Below are positions 34,561 to 47,014 of a DNA stretch of 64,000 nt, piece after piece. Where the stretch lies: assembly GCF_037893015.1 (NCBI RefSeq), contig NC_133666.1, positions 264,237,609-264,301,608 on the forward strand. The letters run 5' to 3'. The notes below the pieces were generated by a model. The model saw nothing but the letters and a program-made list of their open reading frames with translations, was not told where the DNA came from and ran no database searches. Position numbers and translations under genes: made by a program. How positions within the stretch are numbered: position 1 is the first letter of the stretch; each line of letters opens with the position of its first letter. This DNA is from Macrotis lagotis (taxonomy: Eukaryota; Chordata; Mammalia; Peramelemorphia; Peramelidae).

Positions 34561-35799
34561 ATAGCTGTCTAGGCTTGGCTGTATTGCCAGCTTTATGAGC
34601 TTTGCAGTTCTCTGGCCTAAAGTGTACTTCTATACAAATTAAAAATGTAACATTTTCTTACCACACTTTCACGGATGATTGTGAATTGAAAGAACTTATA
34701 AATACTTTGACAGTTTGAGAGGAGATTTGCCCAGCTGGGAAGTGGTGAGGATCAAAAGGGTAGCAATTAGCAGCTAAATTCTTTCATATGGCACAAATGT
34801 TCTTGAACTGATAATGACATCAAAGCCAGCAGTGCATTTTGAGTCATCCTGAGCAAATGGGTTTCCTCACTCATATTTCTTTGGCAGATTTCTATAAATG
34901 TGTACCTATTCTGTTCTATAGATACTGACTGCACTGATGGGAGAATATGACCCATGCTTATAAACATAGATTTTGGTACATTTATTATTCCTGTATTTAT
35001 CTTAGTATAGGAGTATCTTTTCTTTTGCTTTATTGTTAAATAAAGTTTAAGGTTAAAATCTAAATGTAAGATTGATGTGAATGTCTAGGTTTAAGCAAAT
35101 GAAAACCCACTGAAGGGGACTTGAGAGACAGAGTGGTGAGGATAGGTAGTGAATTCCTCTAATAACAGGATTATCCCTAGGATCCTGAGAGAAGATGAGT
35201 GTAACTACATGGTCATGTTCCTTCTTTGGGAACTTAGTTCTGTCAATATTCTCAAACTCATTCCTTTTTAAACTACCACTGCAGCCAAAGTGGAGAATCT
35301 TTATAGCCTTCACTCTCTGTGTAGCCATATGTGACTGGGCAAGCATGTATTTGTTATATCTAATTATACCTAATGGATTCACATAGAGGGCAAAGAATTG
35401 AGTCTGTCATTAAGGATTTTTTTTATTTTGGTCAGAATTTGATACTTAATTGCCACACATCCCTGAAAGACATTTTATAATTTCTAATATTATAAAACTT
35501 TGTTAAATTGGACAAATATGAGTCTCAATTATGGCATGCCTTAAGAAATATTTAAGGCAACTACGAATCTAAATTAGCAATCAAAAGTTGCTTGGTGAGA
35601 CTGAAATCAGAGCAAAGGGATAGACATAGCTTTTTAAGATTATGCTCCCTTGGCTGGTTAATGGTGGTGATGGACAATCTGGAGAATGATCTCTATTCCA
35701 TTATAAAAGACTTACTAATGAATGAGTTCTTATAGGGGACAACTACTAGAAAATACTGTAAAAACACTAGTATGTTCTTATTCTCTTATTCTTTTTCCT
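34561..35799. other. Intronic unique sequence
   Basis: No gene is recognised. Overlapping frames at 35053-35386 on both strands have no known similarity. Confidence 0.45.
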
Positions 35800-35905
35800 C
35801 CTCTTAAATTGTATGAATCACTTTATATTATAACCTTGCCTTGAAAAGCACAGTGTCTGGCACAGAGCAAGCTTTAAATCTCCTCTGGTTAATTGATTAA
35901 AGGCT
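35800..35905 (+). repeat. L2-type LINE 3' end
   Basis: 'cagtgtctggcacagagc' followed by 'ggttaattgattaaagg'. Confidence 0.55.
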
Positions 35906-35939
35906 ATAATTAGATTCTAGCTTATCTTTTACATGGTTA

Positions 35940-36500
35940 CATTTTAGTTGGTCATTCATCAAATATTTATTAAGCCTCTACTCTGAGCCAAGCATTGTTT
36001 TAGGAACTGGAATAAGTAGAAAATTTAAGTAAGATACAGTTCTTATGTGTTTTACAATTTTTAGAGATAAATTACATGATTATGTGGTAAAGAATTCTAA
36101 GGCAAAGCGATTTATGAAATTCATTGGAGAGATCAAGGAAGACTTCATGGAGGGGGTTAGTCTTTAAGGGGTTAAAATTTGATGATAATAGAGGAAGACC
36201 TCCCAGAAATGGGAGTTGGGAGCTGCAAAGGCATAGAGATCACTGAGCATATGAGATAGGAAAAGTCATTTTTGTCATTTTGAGTATTTGTAGTGTCTTA
36301 ATGAGACAAGGTTGCAAAGGGAAGACGTTGCCAGATTGTAGAAGTCTTTGAATGCCAGATAAATGGACCTGAGATAAAAAAAAAGATTTTTCAACAGAGA
36401 AATGACATGTCCATATCAATATGAAAGAATAATTATATTGAAAACAACTTGAAGCATGAATTGGAGAGGAAAGAAAGTAGAGTCAGAAAGATGAAATTGT
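35940..36500 (-). repeat. L2-type LINE fragment
   Basis: 'atttattaagcctctactc', 'ggaagacttcatggaggg', 'gccagattgtagaagtctttg' and 'gaaatgacatgtccatat' occur in the antisense L2 order. Confidence 0.6.
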
Positions 36501-36504
36501 AGGA

Positions 36505-36720
36505 CTTGAAAGTCATCATGGTATAATGTGAAGAGTGCTGGATTAGAAGCCAAATATCCTAGATTTTAATCCTGCCTTTATCATATTTCACCTGTGTGAT
36601 ATAGGACAAATCATTTAACTTTTCTGAGCCTCAGCTTCTGTATCTATAAAATGAATAGGTTGAACTATATGGCTCCTAAGTTCCCCTATGTCTCTTAATC
36701 TATGATCCTGTGATCCTCCA
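36505..36720 (+). repeat. MIR-type SINE, nearly complete
   Basis: 'gagtgctggattagaagcc', 'gataggacaaatcattta' and 'gagcctcagcttctgtatc'. Confidence 0.8.
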
Positions 36721-37739
36721 TATTTATCACAGGTGGAAGTCACAAAACAATTGAGATGAGAGCTGAATGGCTGGTACATACAATGATAGAAAAAATTTTG
36801 AATATTTACTGGGGAACTGAGGTAGAGTGTTGGTAAGGGTCAGACAGGGGAATGATGAAGCAGCAGTTAGGATTCATCTGAGATCATGAATGATGCATGT
36901 GCATTAGGGGAAATCATGAAACGAGACCTACATTAAAACCTGTATAAAATATGGAAGCTATTTATTCTTTCTTCTGGGTTTCCTAAAACTATGGGAATCT
37001 CTGATGAATACATATTTGAAAAATAAAAGACTTATTTGGTAAATACCTATATTTAATCAATGCATTTACAAATCTTCTCTGAAAGTTTATGTTTATACAT
37101 GGTTTTTCTTCTGGTTTTTTTATGACAATTTTCAGTTTTATTTCAGTTTTATTTATTTTTATTTCAACATTTTCTGACCTTCTTAATTTACTTATATGTG
37201 ATCTACTACCTGTATCTACTAAATATGTAAATATTTTCTTGACTCTATGGAAATTATTAGTATCAAAAAAGAAAGATGGAAGAGCCTTGCATTATTAGCT
37301 ATACCTACTAAATCACAATTCTGTCTCTCCTTTATGGCTAACATACATTAACTTGGAACAGCATGTCTTGGCTTTATTTGATGAAAAAGCAGCCATCCTA
37401 GGAAAGGAACCTAAAGGTTTTAGGATTCTTTATATTCTCTTGCTTGATTCTAAAAGCTCAGTGGGATAAAGCCAGGCCCCAGGAGAGATGAATTCTTTTT
37501 TTGAATCCATTGCCTAGGAATATCAAGTTAGATCCAGAAGAATCATTGTCAGAGGGAGGCCTTAATAGTAGCCCATTGGTATCAATATACAAAGAGGTCT
37601 GACTGATACTGAGCAATATTTACTGTTTCAGCTAAGGATAACACAAGAAGGAATGGTCTAAGATTTAACAGGAGGGCATTGAGTTAGACATTGCAAAGAG
37701 TTTTCAGAGTAAAGAGTTATGATGCACTCACTCATTCTT
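36721..37739. other. Intronic AT-rich unique sequence
   Basis: No gene is seen. The frame 37089-37298 is AT-driven. Confidence 0.45.
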
Positions 37740-38460
37740 TAACCCCTTGCAATCTAGGTTCCATCTCTACCACTCTACTGAAACTGTTATCTGAAAGGTC
37801 ATTAAAGATCTCCTTTTTCCTAAATCTGATTACCTTTTCTCATCCTTTACCATGTGCCACAGTTTTGTAACATCTGATATTGTTGACTTCTCCCTTTCCT
37901 TCTGGGTACTTTCTCCTCCTTTGACTTCCCTTTTGACTGGACTTTGATGAAAGAAAAATGATTATTTCTCTCTCATATCAATAGTCAAATATTAAAATTG
38001 GGGAGATCCCAGGTTTCTTCCTTTGTTTTATTTCCTTGTCTAATTTCTCAAGGGTGAGGCTAATAGTAGATAGAATAACCATTGTCCTCATTTTGGGTAT
38101 TTCTATTCCACCCAACTAGCTCAAGCTTGGATGGGGGATATAGATTCCTAGTCTAGATTGCCCAAGGTTGGGAGTGGGAATCGTCTCTCTCTGTCCAAGA
38201 GTGACATGAGTCATTCAGTCCCTCACTGGAGTGAACTCACTTCTCTTTCTAAAGTCTACCTCTCATTAAACTGGCAACCAAGTGGAGTTCATCACTATCT
38301 TCAGGAATTCCCCTCTTTCAGGGGCATATAAGTTGTGAGCCCAACACTGCCACCATAACTTTGGCATTTGAGAATATCACTGACCTTTTATTAAAAATTC
38401 TTGAATTATTAATAAAATGATTATGTCGCACAGAAATTACATCTCTTGAACTTCTTAAAT
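37740..38460 (+). repeat. L2 LINE reverse-transcriptase region, part 1
   Basis: 'gtcattaaagatctcctttt', 'acatctgatattgttgac' and 'gactactctctctctctc' downstream follow the L2 sense-strand order. Interrupted by a SINE at 38462. Confidence 0.6.
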
Positions 38461-38461
38461 G

Positions 38462-38760
38462 CCACAGGTGGAACACCAGCCCTGGAGTTAGGAGGATCTG
38501 AGTTCAAATCTCAGATACTTGAGACTTACTAGCTATGTGATCTTGGGCAAGTCATTTAACCCTGATTGTCTTTCACCCAGGGTCCTCTCCAAACATCCTG
38601 ATCCATATCTGACCATTAGATCCAGATGGCTATGAAGGAAAAAATGAGACTAGTGACTTAGCACAGCCCCCCTCATTCAAATCAAATTCACATGCTTGTC
38701 TTGGCATCACTTCTCTGACATCATTGTCTTCTTCAAGAATGAAGAATAAACAACAAATGC
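38462..38760 (+). mobile_element. Long marsupial SINE (about 300 bp)
   Basis: tRNA-like head 'ctggagttaggaggatct' and 'gagttcaaatctcagat', then a distinct body 'catcctgatccatatctg' and 'gactagtgacttagcac', ending 'ttcaagaatgaagaataaac'. It is inserted within L2. Confidence 0.8.
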
Positions 38761-38761
38761 C

Positions 38762-40023
38762 ACAGACAGTTCTCCTTCCAATTCTCTGATCACTCCTTTT
38801 GTTTCTTTAAGTTCAAATTTCTAAGGGACAATCCTTTAACCATCACTTCTCTCTACAAACTCTTGGTACTCTTAGCCAGTCAGTTTTCAGTTTTACCTCT
38901 GCTAGCTAACTCTCAAATCTGTATATTCATAACTGTTATCTTTTCTAGGTTCTCAAGAATTTCCAACAATCTGACAATCTTGCTGAATGTAGATGAAGAG
39001 ATCTTAAATCATTAAGTTCTACAATATAGTTTTGTAGGACAGAATAGAGAGGTTAAACCCATTATCCAGTAAGCATTTTATAAATACTTCTTGAGTTGAT
39101 TTGTGAAAGATAGCAGCTAGACAGGATTTGAACCAAAATCTCATACTTCAACAATAATTGATGATGATGATGATGATGGTGATTTAAATCAACATTTAGA
39201 AAACATTTTCAAGTTTGCAAAAGTGGTTTACTGGTTTTCTGTCCACTACAATAAAAAATGTCTATCAGCATTCCAAGCTCATTAAAACTAAACAAAAATT
39301 CTTCATCTTTTCCGTAAAGCATGTCTTGCCTCCTAACTTCTTTATTTTGGTCAGTGGATTCACAATCTCCAAGTCACTTAGTCTCAACCCTTTGGAATAA
39401 TCTTTGACTACTCTCTCTCTCTCTTTCAACTTTGACATTCTATTAGTTGCCAAGAACTATTGATTTTGCTTCCATAATATCCTCAAATTGGTCTTCATTA
39501 TTTTTTTTCACTGCCAATGCATTCCCTCTTGGACTGCTGCTGTTCAATTCCATTAACTCTCTTAGTCTACTGTCACAGCTTTCCAATTAATCCTTTTTAT
39601 TTCTTTCAGTTTTAAATGGTTCAGGTTTATCTTATTTACCATTGTATTCAATGGTAAAGTGATCAAAATCCCTGATTTGCCATTTAATTACCTGTGTACC
39701 CTTGGCCAAGTCATTTTACCTCAATAGGCCTCAGTTTCCTCAACTGTAAAAATAAAGGGATTACATTATCTGACTTCTTAGGTCCCTTTTAGCTTTAAGT
39801 ATATATAGTCCTAAAAATAATCACAGTCTTAATCAATTCACTCCATTTATCACAAACCTTAAACGATTTTACACAGACTTACCACATAAAGTCAAATTCT
39901 TCATCTGGCATTTAAGGTCCTCCACAAAAAGTGGACATGCATATTTAAATCACAGTAATATGTAATATGTCACATTGTAACTCTTTTTAGTAAATCACTC
40001 TCATGTTCAAACTTAGTGTAGAC
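38762..40023 (+). repeat. L2 LINE reverse-transcriptase region and 3' part, part 2
   Basis: 'ctctcaaatctgtatattc' corresponds to the decayed A-D-D box. 'aatctttgactactctctc', 'agttgccaagaactattg' and 'cattccctcttggactgct' follow in L2 order. A MIR lies within it at 39650-39815. Confidence 0.65.
39650..39815 (+). repeat. MIR-type SINE inside L2
   Basis: 'accttggccaagtcatttt' and 'cctcagtttcctcaactg'. Confidence 0.8.
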
Positions 40024-40160
40024 AACCAATCACCTGATCAAACTGCTATCTCCTAATTTCTACAACCCACCAGATTTAACTACTTTAGTTCTACTTGTTG
40101 TTGTTTTTTAATTTAAATTTTTTGTTGTTTAATCTGGTTCCTTTTTTAATTCTTATTAAG
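40024..40160. repeat. Direct repeat pair, copy A
   Basis: 'aaccaatcacctgatcaa', 'cagatttaactactttag', 'aatttaaattttttgttg' and 'taatctggttcctt' recur in order at 41143-41275. Confidence 0.8.
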
Positions 40161-40324
40161 AAGCCTGAATCAGACCTCCAGTGTCATCTCCAATAAGTGA
40201 CAAAACAAAACAAAAGCTCAAGTGAGCTAATGAACAAAGAGGATTCAGAAAATACTTTGTATCTATGAACCACCCCCATGTGGTTCAATCTGACTGGTTA
40301 AGCAGTTAATCCTAGCCTTCTGTC

Positions 40325-40560
40325 TTACCCACTTTCTCTTTCTCTTATTTCTCTCTTCACATTCTCTTCTTTATCACCCTTTTCCCCATTTCCTCTCCTT
40401 TCTATCATATTTTCCCTTTCTCTCTTTGCCTTTTTTCCCTTCCTTCTGTCTCTCCTCTATCTTTTCTTCTCTTCTTTCCCTCCCCTACTCTTTCTCTCTC
40501 CATCCCTCTTTTCTTTTTCCTTCTGTCTCCTCTCTATTTCCCTTCCTTTTTATAGGTTAC
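40325..40560. repeat. Polypyrimidine tract
   Basis: About 230 bp dominated by C and T on the plus strand. Confidence 0.9.
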
Positions 40561-40624
40561 ATAAAGCATACTTGTCTTTGATCTAAAAGAGAGAAAGAAG
40601 ATCCTGGAATATAGCCAATTACTA

Positions 40625-40765
40625 TAAATATACATGCATGTGCATACACATAACATACATATGCACACATTTATCTACATGTATATTATGTGCATAAAAG
40701 CATACATGCATAATACACACCCAAATATATACACACATGTATATATACACACATACATAGACATG
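40625..40765. repeat. CA/TA-rich low-complexity sequence
   Basis: Interspersed ACATAC, ATGCAC and TATATAC units. Confidence 0.85.
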
Positions 40766-41142
40766 AAAGTAGACCATGGGATGGGAAAGACATGACAGTC
40801 ATACTTCCTTACCTTACTAAGGTGCTTCCATGCTAGGAAATGCATCTCTGTTTCTATATTACTGCGTGGCATTCCTATACTGATTGAGCCATATGATTCT
40901 TCTCTGTGAAGATAGCATCCTATCTAACTGACATGAACATTCCAGTTCACTTGGAGGCTGAAATACTTAAAATAATTAATTCATTGGCTCTTTGTTTTAT
41001 AAATCAATCTCTGGTGATTTGGAGTTGTGTGAATTCATCCCTTAGGATGAATTTCTTACTGACCTTAGGTGGGACATCAAAATTGAATTATTTTACTCAA
41101 AAGGCTCTGCAGCACAGGTATACAATAGAAGGCAGTTTGGAT

Positions 41143-41275
41143 AACCAATCAGCTGGTCAGTCTGCCATCTTCTAACTTCAACAAATTGTCAGATTTAACT
41201 ACTTTAGCTCTAAGTTATTGTTTTTTTTAATTTAAATTTTTATGTTGTTCTAATCTGGTTCCTTCTTTTAACACA
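41143..41275. repeat. Direct repeat pair, copy B
   Basis: Matches copy A at 40024-40160 in the same orientation, 1.12 kb away, for example 'cagatttaactactttag'. Confidence 0.8.
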
Positions 41276-41404
41276 CATACATACATGCAAATATTCATAT
41301 GCAAACAGACACACCCCAGCTTATAATGTGTGGGTTTTTATTCCATTGGAATGAATTGGAACCAAAGTTGGAATAAATTCCAACATTTGTTCAATATGAC
41401 TTGG

Positions 41405-41735
41405 GTGGGAGGGAATGAGAGCTATGTTAAATTTGAGGAAATGTCATATAAAGGAGGAATTAGAATTGCTTTGTTTGGTTCCAGATGACAAAATCAGAAA
41501 AAAAAAAACTTATGGAAGCTGTAAAGAGGTTGTTTTTAGGTTTATGTTGGGATATCCTTCTGAAGTACCAGATCTGTCCCTAAGTGGAATGGGCTGCTGG
41601 AAGAAGTGGTAGGAATCCCTCCTTTGAGGTCATCAGAGTTTGGAGGACCTCTTGTCAGTTATGTTAAAGACAGGCTCCCTTTGTCCATGGTCCTTTATAG
41701 CTCTCAAATTCTATAATCATGTGATACTGCATTAG
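41405..41735 (+). repeat. CR1/L3-type LINE 3' end
   Basis: 'ccctaagtggaatgggctgc', 'ggaatccctcctttgagg', 'gacctcttgtcagttatg' and 'ctctcaaattctataatc' follow the conserved CR1/L3 3' terminus. Confidence 0.75.
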
Positions 41736-41739
41736 GTTG

Positions 41740-41834
41740 GAAATATAGAAATTAATATGACACAAATTCTGTTCTTAAGGCACTGTGAATTTAAAGGGGG
41801 AAACAGACATAGACATAAATAGGATCATAGTTAG
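41740..41834 (-). repeat. L2-related fragment
   Basis: 'aattctgttcttaaggcac' and 'ggggaaacagacatagac' resemble the opening segment of minus-strand L2 copies here. Confidence 0.45.
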
Positions 41835-42025
41835 AGTTGGAAGAGAGTCATAGAGTCCTAAATCTAAAAGTGGAAGGAGCTTTAGAGGTCCTCTAGTTCA
41901 ACTCTGTGATTCATAAATAGGGAAATTGAGTCTCAAAGAGGTTCAGTGACTTTCCCCAGGTCATAGAGTAGAAAATTGAAGAGCTAAAATTTGGATCCAG
42001 ATCTTCTGACTCTCAAAAATCAACT
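41835..42025 (-). repeat. MIR-type / related SINE
   Basis: 'ggtcctctagttcaactct', 'cagtgactttccccaggtc' and 'ggatccagatcttctgac'. Confidence 0.65.
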
Positions 42026-42059
42026 TTTACATATTTTCTTTATTCAACAGTAAAAGATG

Positions 42060-43004
42060 TGGAATAAGTACAAAGGAGAGATCCAAGAAAGGTGCTGTGA
42101 AAAAAAGTGACTTTCAGGACTTTTTAAAATAGATTTCATATAGATAAAAAACCCTATATTTTATAAAATAAGTTTCAATAGATGGAGAATGAGTAGGGGA
42201 AGAGGAAGGAGCAGGTAAGGAGTCTATCCTAGATATGAAGAACAGCATGTGAAATAATATGGAAGCAGGAATGAGCAGAATAAAGTATATGTTAGAATGT
42301 AGAGAATGTGAAGGGAAGCAAAATAAAAGGAGACTAAAAGGGTAGTCTGAAACCAGATTGTGGAAAACCTTCACAGAATCACTGAATTTCAGAGATGAAA
42401 GGGTCCTCAGAAACTCAGAAGCAGTTACAATCATTATTAGGCTATTATAACAGTCTAAGAGAAGAGATGACATACTGAATCAGGATGATGACTATAAGGA
42501 AAGGATTGATTGAATATGAAAGCTATTGTGCTATGATCACTAAGTCTTGGAAACTGGTTGGATGTTTGGGTTGAGAGAAAAGAGACTCAAAGATGATAAC
42601 TGTTAAAATCCTGAATGACTTGGAGATGATGCTGATGCTGACATCATTGAGAAATTCAAGTGGAAATGTCCAGTAGATATCTGAATTTATGATACCAAAG
42701 ATCTGGGAAAAAGTTAAGATTAGAGATACATAGTTTTGGGATCCATTTGCATAAAAGTGATCTGGATCTAAGGGAACAGGACCTAAGATTTCCAGAGGAG
42801 AGAATATAGCAGTAAGATAAAAGACAACCAAAGATAGACCCTTGGTGGACACTCACACTTCAACAGTTTTGAAATAGATGAGGAGGCAGAAGAATTAGGA
42901 AAAGATTAGGGCTGTGTTGCCCTACAAAGTATCAAGGAGAAAATTGTCGATATTGTCAAAGACCATTGAGATATCAAGGGCAGCAGATTTGGGGGATATT
43001 TTGA
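42060..43004 (-). repeat. L2 LINE fragment
   Basis: 'gaaaccagattgtggaaa', 'ggctattataacagtct', 'gaaatgtccagtagatatc' and 'cattgagatatcaaggg' are antisense L2 in the expected order. The minus frames at 42114-42852 derive from it. Confidence 0.7.
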
Positions 43005-43115
43005 TACTGTGAGAGGCAATGTAGTGACTAGAGATTCAGTCTTGGACTCAGGAGGATATGAATTTAATTTTCATCTCTGACACATACAAGCTATGTGATC
43101 CCAGGCAAGTCTTTG
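43005..43115 (+). repeat. MIR-type SINE 5' half
   Basis: 'gcaatgtagtgactagag', 'tcttggactcaggaggat' and 'agctatgtgatcccaggca'. Confidence 0.7.
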
Positions 43116-43455
43116 TTCTAAGAGTATAAATCCCAAGGGCAGTACCCATCTGTCTCAGTAGAGGAATTTATTCATCTGCATCAGCAAAATCACAGATTCA
43201 TTCTCTATCTCTATTTCAATATATGTGATCAATTACATATATGTGGGTAATGTCCTCAAATGGAATAGGTTTCAACTCATTCACGCTTTTTTTATTGCAA
43301 TGTGACTTTTATTCATTTTATGCTGCACATCTTTCAGAAGAGAGGTTGGATTTATCTAATAATCTAGAGTTTCTTCCTCTAGATTTCTGTTAAAAGCCTA
43401 GATTATTCAGAGGATGGTGTTGCTGTCAATAATAATGGTCGAATTCAATTTTAGA
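43116..43455. other. Intronic unique sequence
   Basis: Nothing recognisable. Confidence 0.4.
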
Positions 43456-43640
43456 AATATTTAAACATCCAGGTGAAAATGTTCAGTGGGCATCTGTATA
43501 TATGAGACCAAAATTCTGGGAAAGGATTAAGAGTAGAGATACATAACTTTGGGAGTTTTCTGTAAAGAGGTGATAACTGGATCTAAGGGAATTGGTAAGA
43601 TAAGGAGAGAAAATATAGAATATAGCAGCAAAATAGAATC
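43456..43640 (-). repeat. L2 fragment duplicating part of 42640-42800
   Basis: 'gaaaatgttcagtgggcat', 'tctgggaaaggattaagag' and 'tggatctaagggaatt' parallel the copy 0.8 kb to the left. Confidence 0.65.
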
Positions 43641-44214
43641 CATTTCATGGGTACCTTGACCTTGTCATCCCCTAAAAGTCTCATCCTGCCTTAAACTTAA
43701 GAGAATAGTATGCCTGGGTACAAGTATATCACATGATTTAACAATCAATCAAAAGGCATTCATTAAGTACTTAATATGTGCCAGGAATTGTTTTTGGTGC
43801 CATGAATATAAATATAAAAATATCCCTTTATTTCCCCACTCCCTGAATATCTCTTTCATAGCCTTGCTTACCATATTTCTAATTTGGAGAAATTTACTTT
43901 CTGGATCTCTGATGACCAGATTAGTTAATGGATTTCCCAGAATAATATTTCAGGAAAGCTTTAGTCTTTATGCTTCATTTCATTTGTCACTCTTTAGATT
44001 TCTCTTTTACAACTTTGCTTGCCACATTGTCACTGAGCTTATACTTAACTCTACCTCCCTCCAGTTCAAGAATCATGAACCATGATTAATCATTTGAGTT
44101 CTGCCATTGTTTCTGGGTGGGATATGTCAATCTATTTCCATATGATCTTGCTTACCATCTCTGTAATGATCCAGGACAAAATGATTTTCCTGGATATCAG
44201 GTCCTATGTATGTG
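43641..44214. other. Mixed diverged sequence
   Basis: 43740-43830 is an L2/L3-like 'cattaagtacttaatatgtgc' piece. The rest shows nothing certain. Confidence 0.4.
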
Positions 44215-44340
44215 GTCACTATTTTAGTCTATAAGATTCTTGAGTGCAGGAGTTGTTTACATTTTTTATTCACATCCCCAGTATTTAACACAGTGCTTGA
44301 CATATAGTTGTGTTTAATAAATGTGCTTTCATTCATTCTC
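44215..44340 (+). repeat. L2-type LINE 3' end
   Basis: 'cacatccccagtatttaac', 'cacagtgcttgacatatag' and 'gtttaataaatgtgctt'. Confidence 0.75.
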
Positions 44341-44815
44341 ATTGTATGACCAACTTACTTCCTATTATAGTTATATAACTCTGATACTATCTTTCACATA
44401 TTTTCTGGTGTGTGATTCTTCATTGGTAATATGCTGATACATATTTACTATGTCTATCATATGTGGCTCTTGCATCCCATTATTCATGATCATATAGCAT
44501 CATTAAAAAAATATTGGAATTTTAAAATGGGCCATGTCTTAGGGAGAGGCTTTGTGGTCATTAAAAGTAATTCTATCCAATTCTAGACTCAGTTTATTAT
44601 TGACTTGCAGTTTCTCTCTAAAATACAGATATTGATAGACCTACTCTCTACATTTTCCATTCAGTTGCATAGTTTATGTATAATGGACATTGTTGGTTCT
44701 TCCTGAGTAGGTAATTAGTACAAAATTTTTTGAATGGTTATGGATCTTGTTTAAGAGGATTTGAGACAAACTAAAATCTGATACAATAAATCAAATACCA
44801 CTGGCAAACAGAAAC
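44341..44815. other. Intronic unique sequence
   Basis: No gene is seen. Confidence 0.45.
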
Positions 44816-45030
44816 ATCTAGAGCAAAAGTGTCAAAATATTGACAGGCTGCATTGCAGCCCTTAATTTGAATGTGGTATATCTAAATTAAAATGCAACTG
44901 GGAAATATTTAAAGAAATAAAAATACAATAGAACTAGATAAATGTGGTTTTTTAAAATCAATATGTGGTTCTTATGTATGGTTTAGTGGTTCCTGTTTCT
45001 ATTTAAATTTATTATCACTGATCTAGGGAC
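44816..45030 (+). mobile_element. hAT-like non-autonomous element (tentative)
   Basis: 'aaaagtgtcaaaatattg' then 'gcattgcagcccttaatt', 'aaatgcaactgggaaat', 'aaaatcaatatgtggtt' and 'tggttcctgtttctattt' resemble a common short hAT-type transposon. A second copy of the middle part lies at 28440-28560. Confidence 0.4.
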
Positions 45031-45560
45031 CTCACTTTTATTTGGAATCTGTACTAGACATTCTCCATAATAGTGGTCAATATCTTGGTGAGCATACATC
45101 TTCTATTTTATATCTTGTCTAAATTTATTATTGAGAAGAACATAGATAAAAGAATTGTTTTAACTCCTGTATGGGAGACCTCATGAGAAAAGAACTTCTA
45201 AGACAATGTTTTGCTTTACTGAATCAAGTGCTTTAAAAAATAATAATCATATTGGGATGTTTTATGTAGTGTACCTTTCATTCAAATGTGTGACTAAAAA
45301 GATGTAATCTTTTTTTTAGAAAATCACTTTTGAAAGAATATCCTTTGTGCATGTATTGATTAATCTCATAAATATCCTGTAGATACAGGAAAGTCAGCAT
45401 ATGGGTTGTTAAGTAAATGGCATCTTTTTCGAATCAAAATATCACTATTTTTCCAAGTTAATGGAAATGTAATGCCCCCAAAACATTGCTACTCCAGCAC
45501 ACATATCCTCCATATGTGCTATAGAACAATTAATCTTTCCATTTTTCTTTCCTTCAGTAT
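45031..45560. repeat. RTE-like LINE fragment (tentative)
   Basis: 'catcttctattttatatc', 'tactgaatcaagtgcttt' and 'tccaagttaatggaaatg' resemble the antisense of an RTE/BovB reverse transcriptase. Part of it (45254-45330) recurs at 47331-47400. Confidence 0.35.
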
Positions 45561-46984
45561 CATTTCTATTAAATTTATTGGGTGATCTTGGAGAAAGATA
45601 TTTCTGTTAAAGTGATCAGAGTGAAAATTAGATGGCCAGGAACTAAGAAGGAGAGACAATGAATAGACTGTTCTTTAAGTTTAGGGTAGGATGATAGCTT
45701 TTGGGGATAGAAGCATCAGGGGAAAGTATTTTTAGGTTAGGAGAGATTTGAGTCTATTAATTGGTCAAGTAGAAGAAAGTATTAGAAGAAGAAAGATGGG
45801 AAATGCTTGAAAGAAAATTAGAAATTCATTCAAGGTGATTAATAGTTGTGGAAGAAAATGGGATCAAGGGTTTGAGTGGAAGGAATGGTTTTAGCAAGAT
45901 GAGGAATATTCCTTTCTTTGAGAATAGAAGAGGGAAGAAAGATTGAATGGGTGAAAATATTGAAAGATTTAGAAAATAATTGAATTTATATCAGATGATC
46001 TCAATCTTCTCAGTAAACAGGAGGTGAGGTCATCTGCTGAAAATGAGTAGAGAAGAGATAGAGTTAGGGAAGAGGTTGTGAGGAAAGAAAAAAATCAGAA
46101 TAGATGTTGTATAGAATATAGTAGCCAATAACATAGGAACAAAAATGATTTATGCAAGGCAAGTGAGAACCCAGTTGAGATTAGATGACATGAATTTGAA
46201 GATTGAGAGGGAGAGGGAGAGGGAGATAGAGAGAATGAATCATTTTCAACAGTGGTAAGGGAGGTTTCCTAAAAGTGGCACTCAAACTGGAGTCATGAAG
46301 GAAGGAAAGACTGTCAAGAGTCAAAGTTGAGGATAGAGTATATTTTAGTTATGGAATATAATATAGAATATAATCTCTATAAATACACAGAGGTAGAGAA
46401 CAGTTTATTGCCTGGTTTGACTGAAACATAGAATATGTAAAAGAGAATAGGATGAAATATAATCCAGAAAAGTGGTAGAAAGCCAGTTTATGGAGCCTTG
46501 CATATACCAGGTTTCAGAGTAATTTCTCCCCTGTATACAATAGAAAATCTCTTAAGTTTTCTGGAGTAGGCAAATAAAAGAATGTCTTGTTCATCAGAAA
46601 AAATTAATTTGACAACTATGTGAAAAACAGTTTGGAGACAGGAGGGAAAAACATGATCAGATAAAACATTATCAGATGGCAGTGCCCATAGAAAGAAGAG
46701 CTATTTTAGAGACTGAATAGGAAAAATTGGAAAATTATTAGATGTATAGGAGTCAATGATGATTCTAAGATTTTGTGCCATTAATAGAAATTATCCAATT
46801 GAATGGGGGAACTATACATAGAGATATGCATAGAACTATGCATGCTGAACTTAAGGTGCAAATGAAGTATCCAGGTAGCAGAAGCTCAGAAGTCAGGAGT
46901 TCAGAAAATAGCTTAGGGCAGGGTCTGTAAGCTTGAAAGTCACCTTCATAGACTGATTATCGAACTATTTGGCATTCAAAGCCC
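45561..46984 (-). repeat. Long diverged L2 LINE
   Basis: 'aagtgatcagagtgaaaa', 'gggtaggatgatagctttt', 'gatggcagtgcccatag' and 'gtatccaggtagcagaag' follow the antisense L2 order over 1.4 kb. A (GGGAGA)n run lies at 46207-46227. Confidence 0.55.
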
Positions 46985-47014
46985 TTCTTCATAACCTACT
47001 CTAAAGGAGCTCAC

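Noticed and set aside
42114..42852. Minus-strand frames of 109-119 residues
   Set aside because: They overlap an L2 LINE copy and are decayed LINE sequence, not a host gene.
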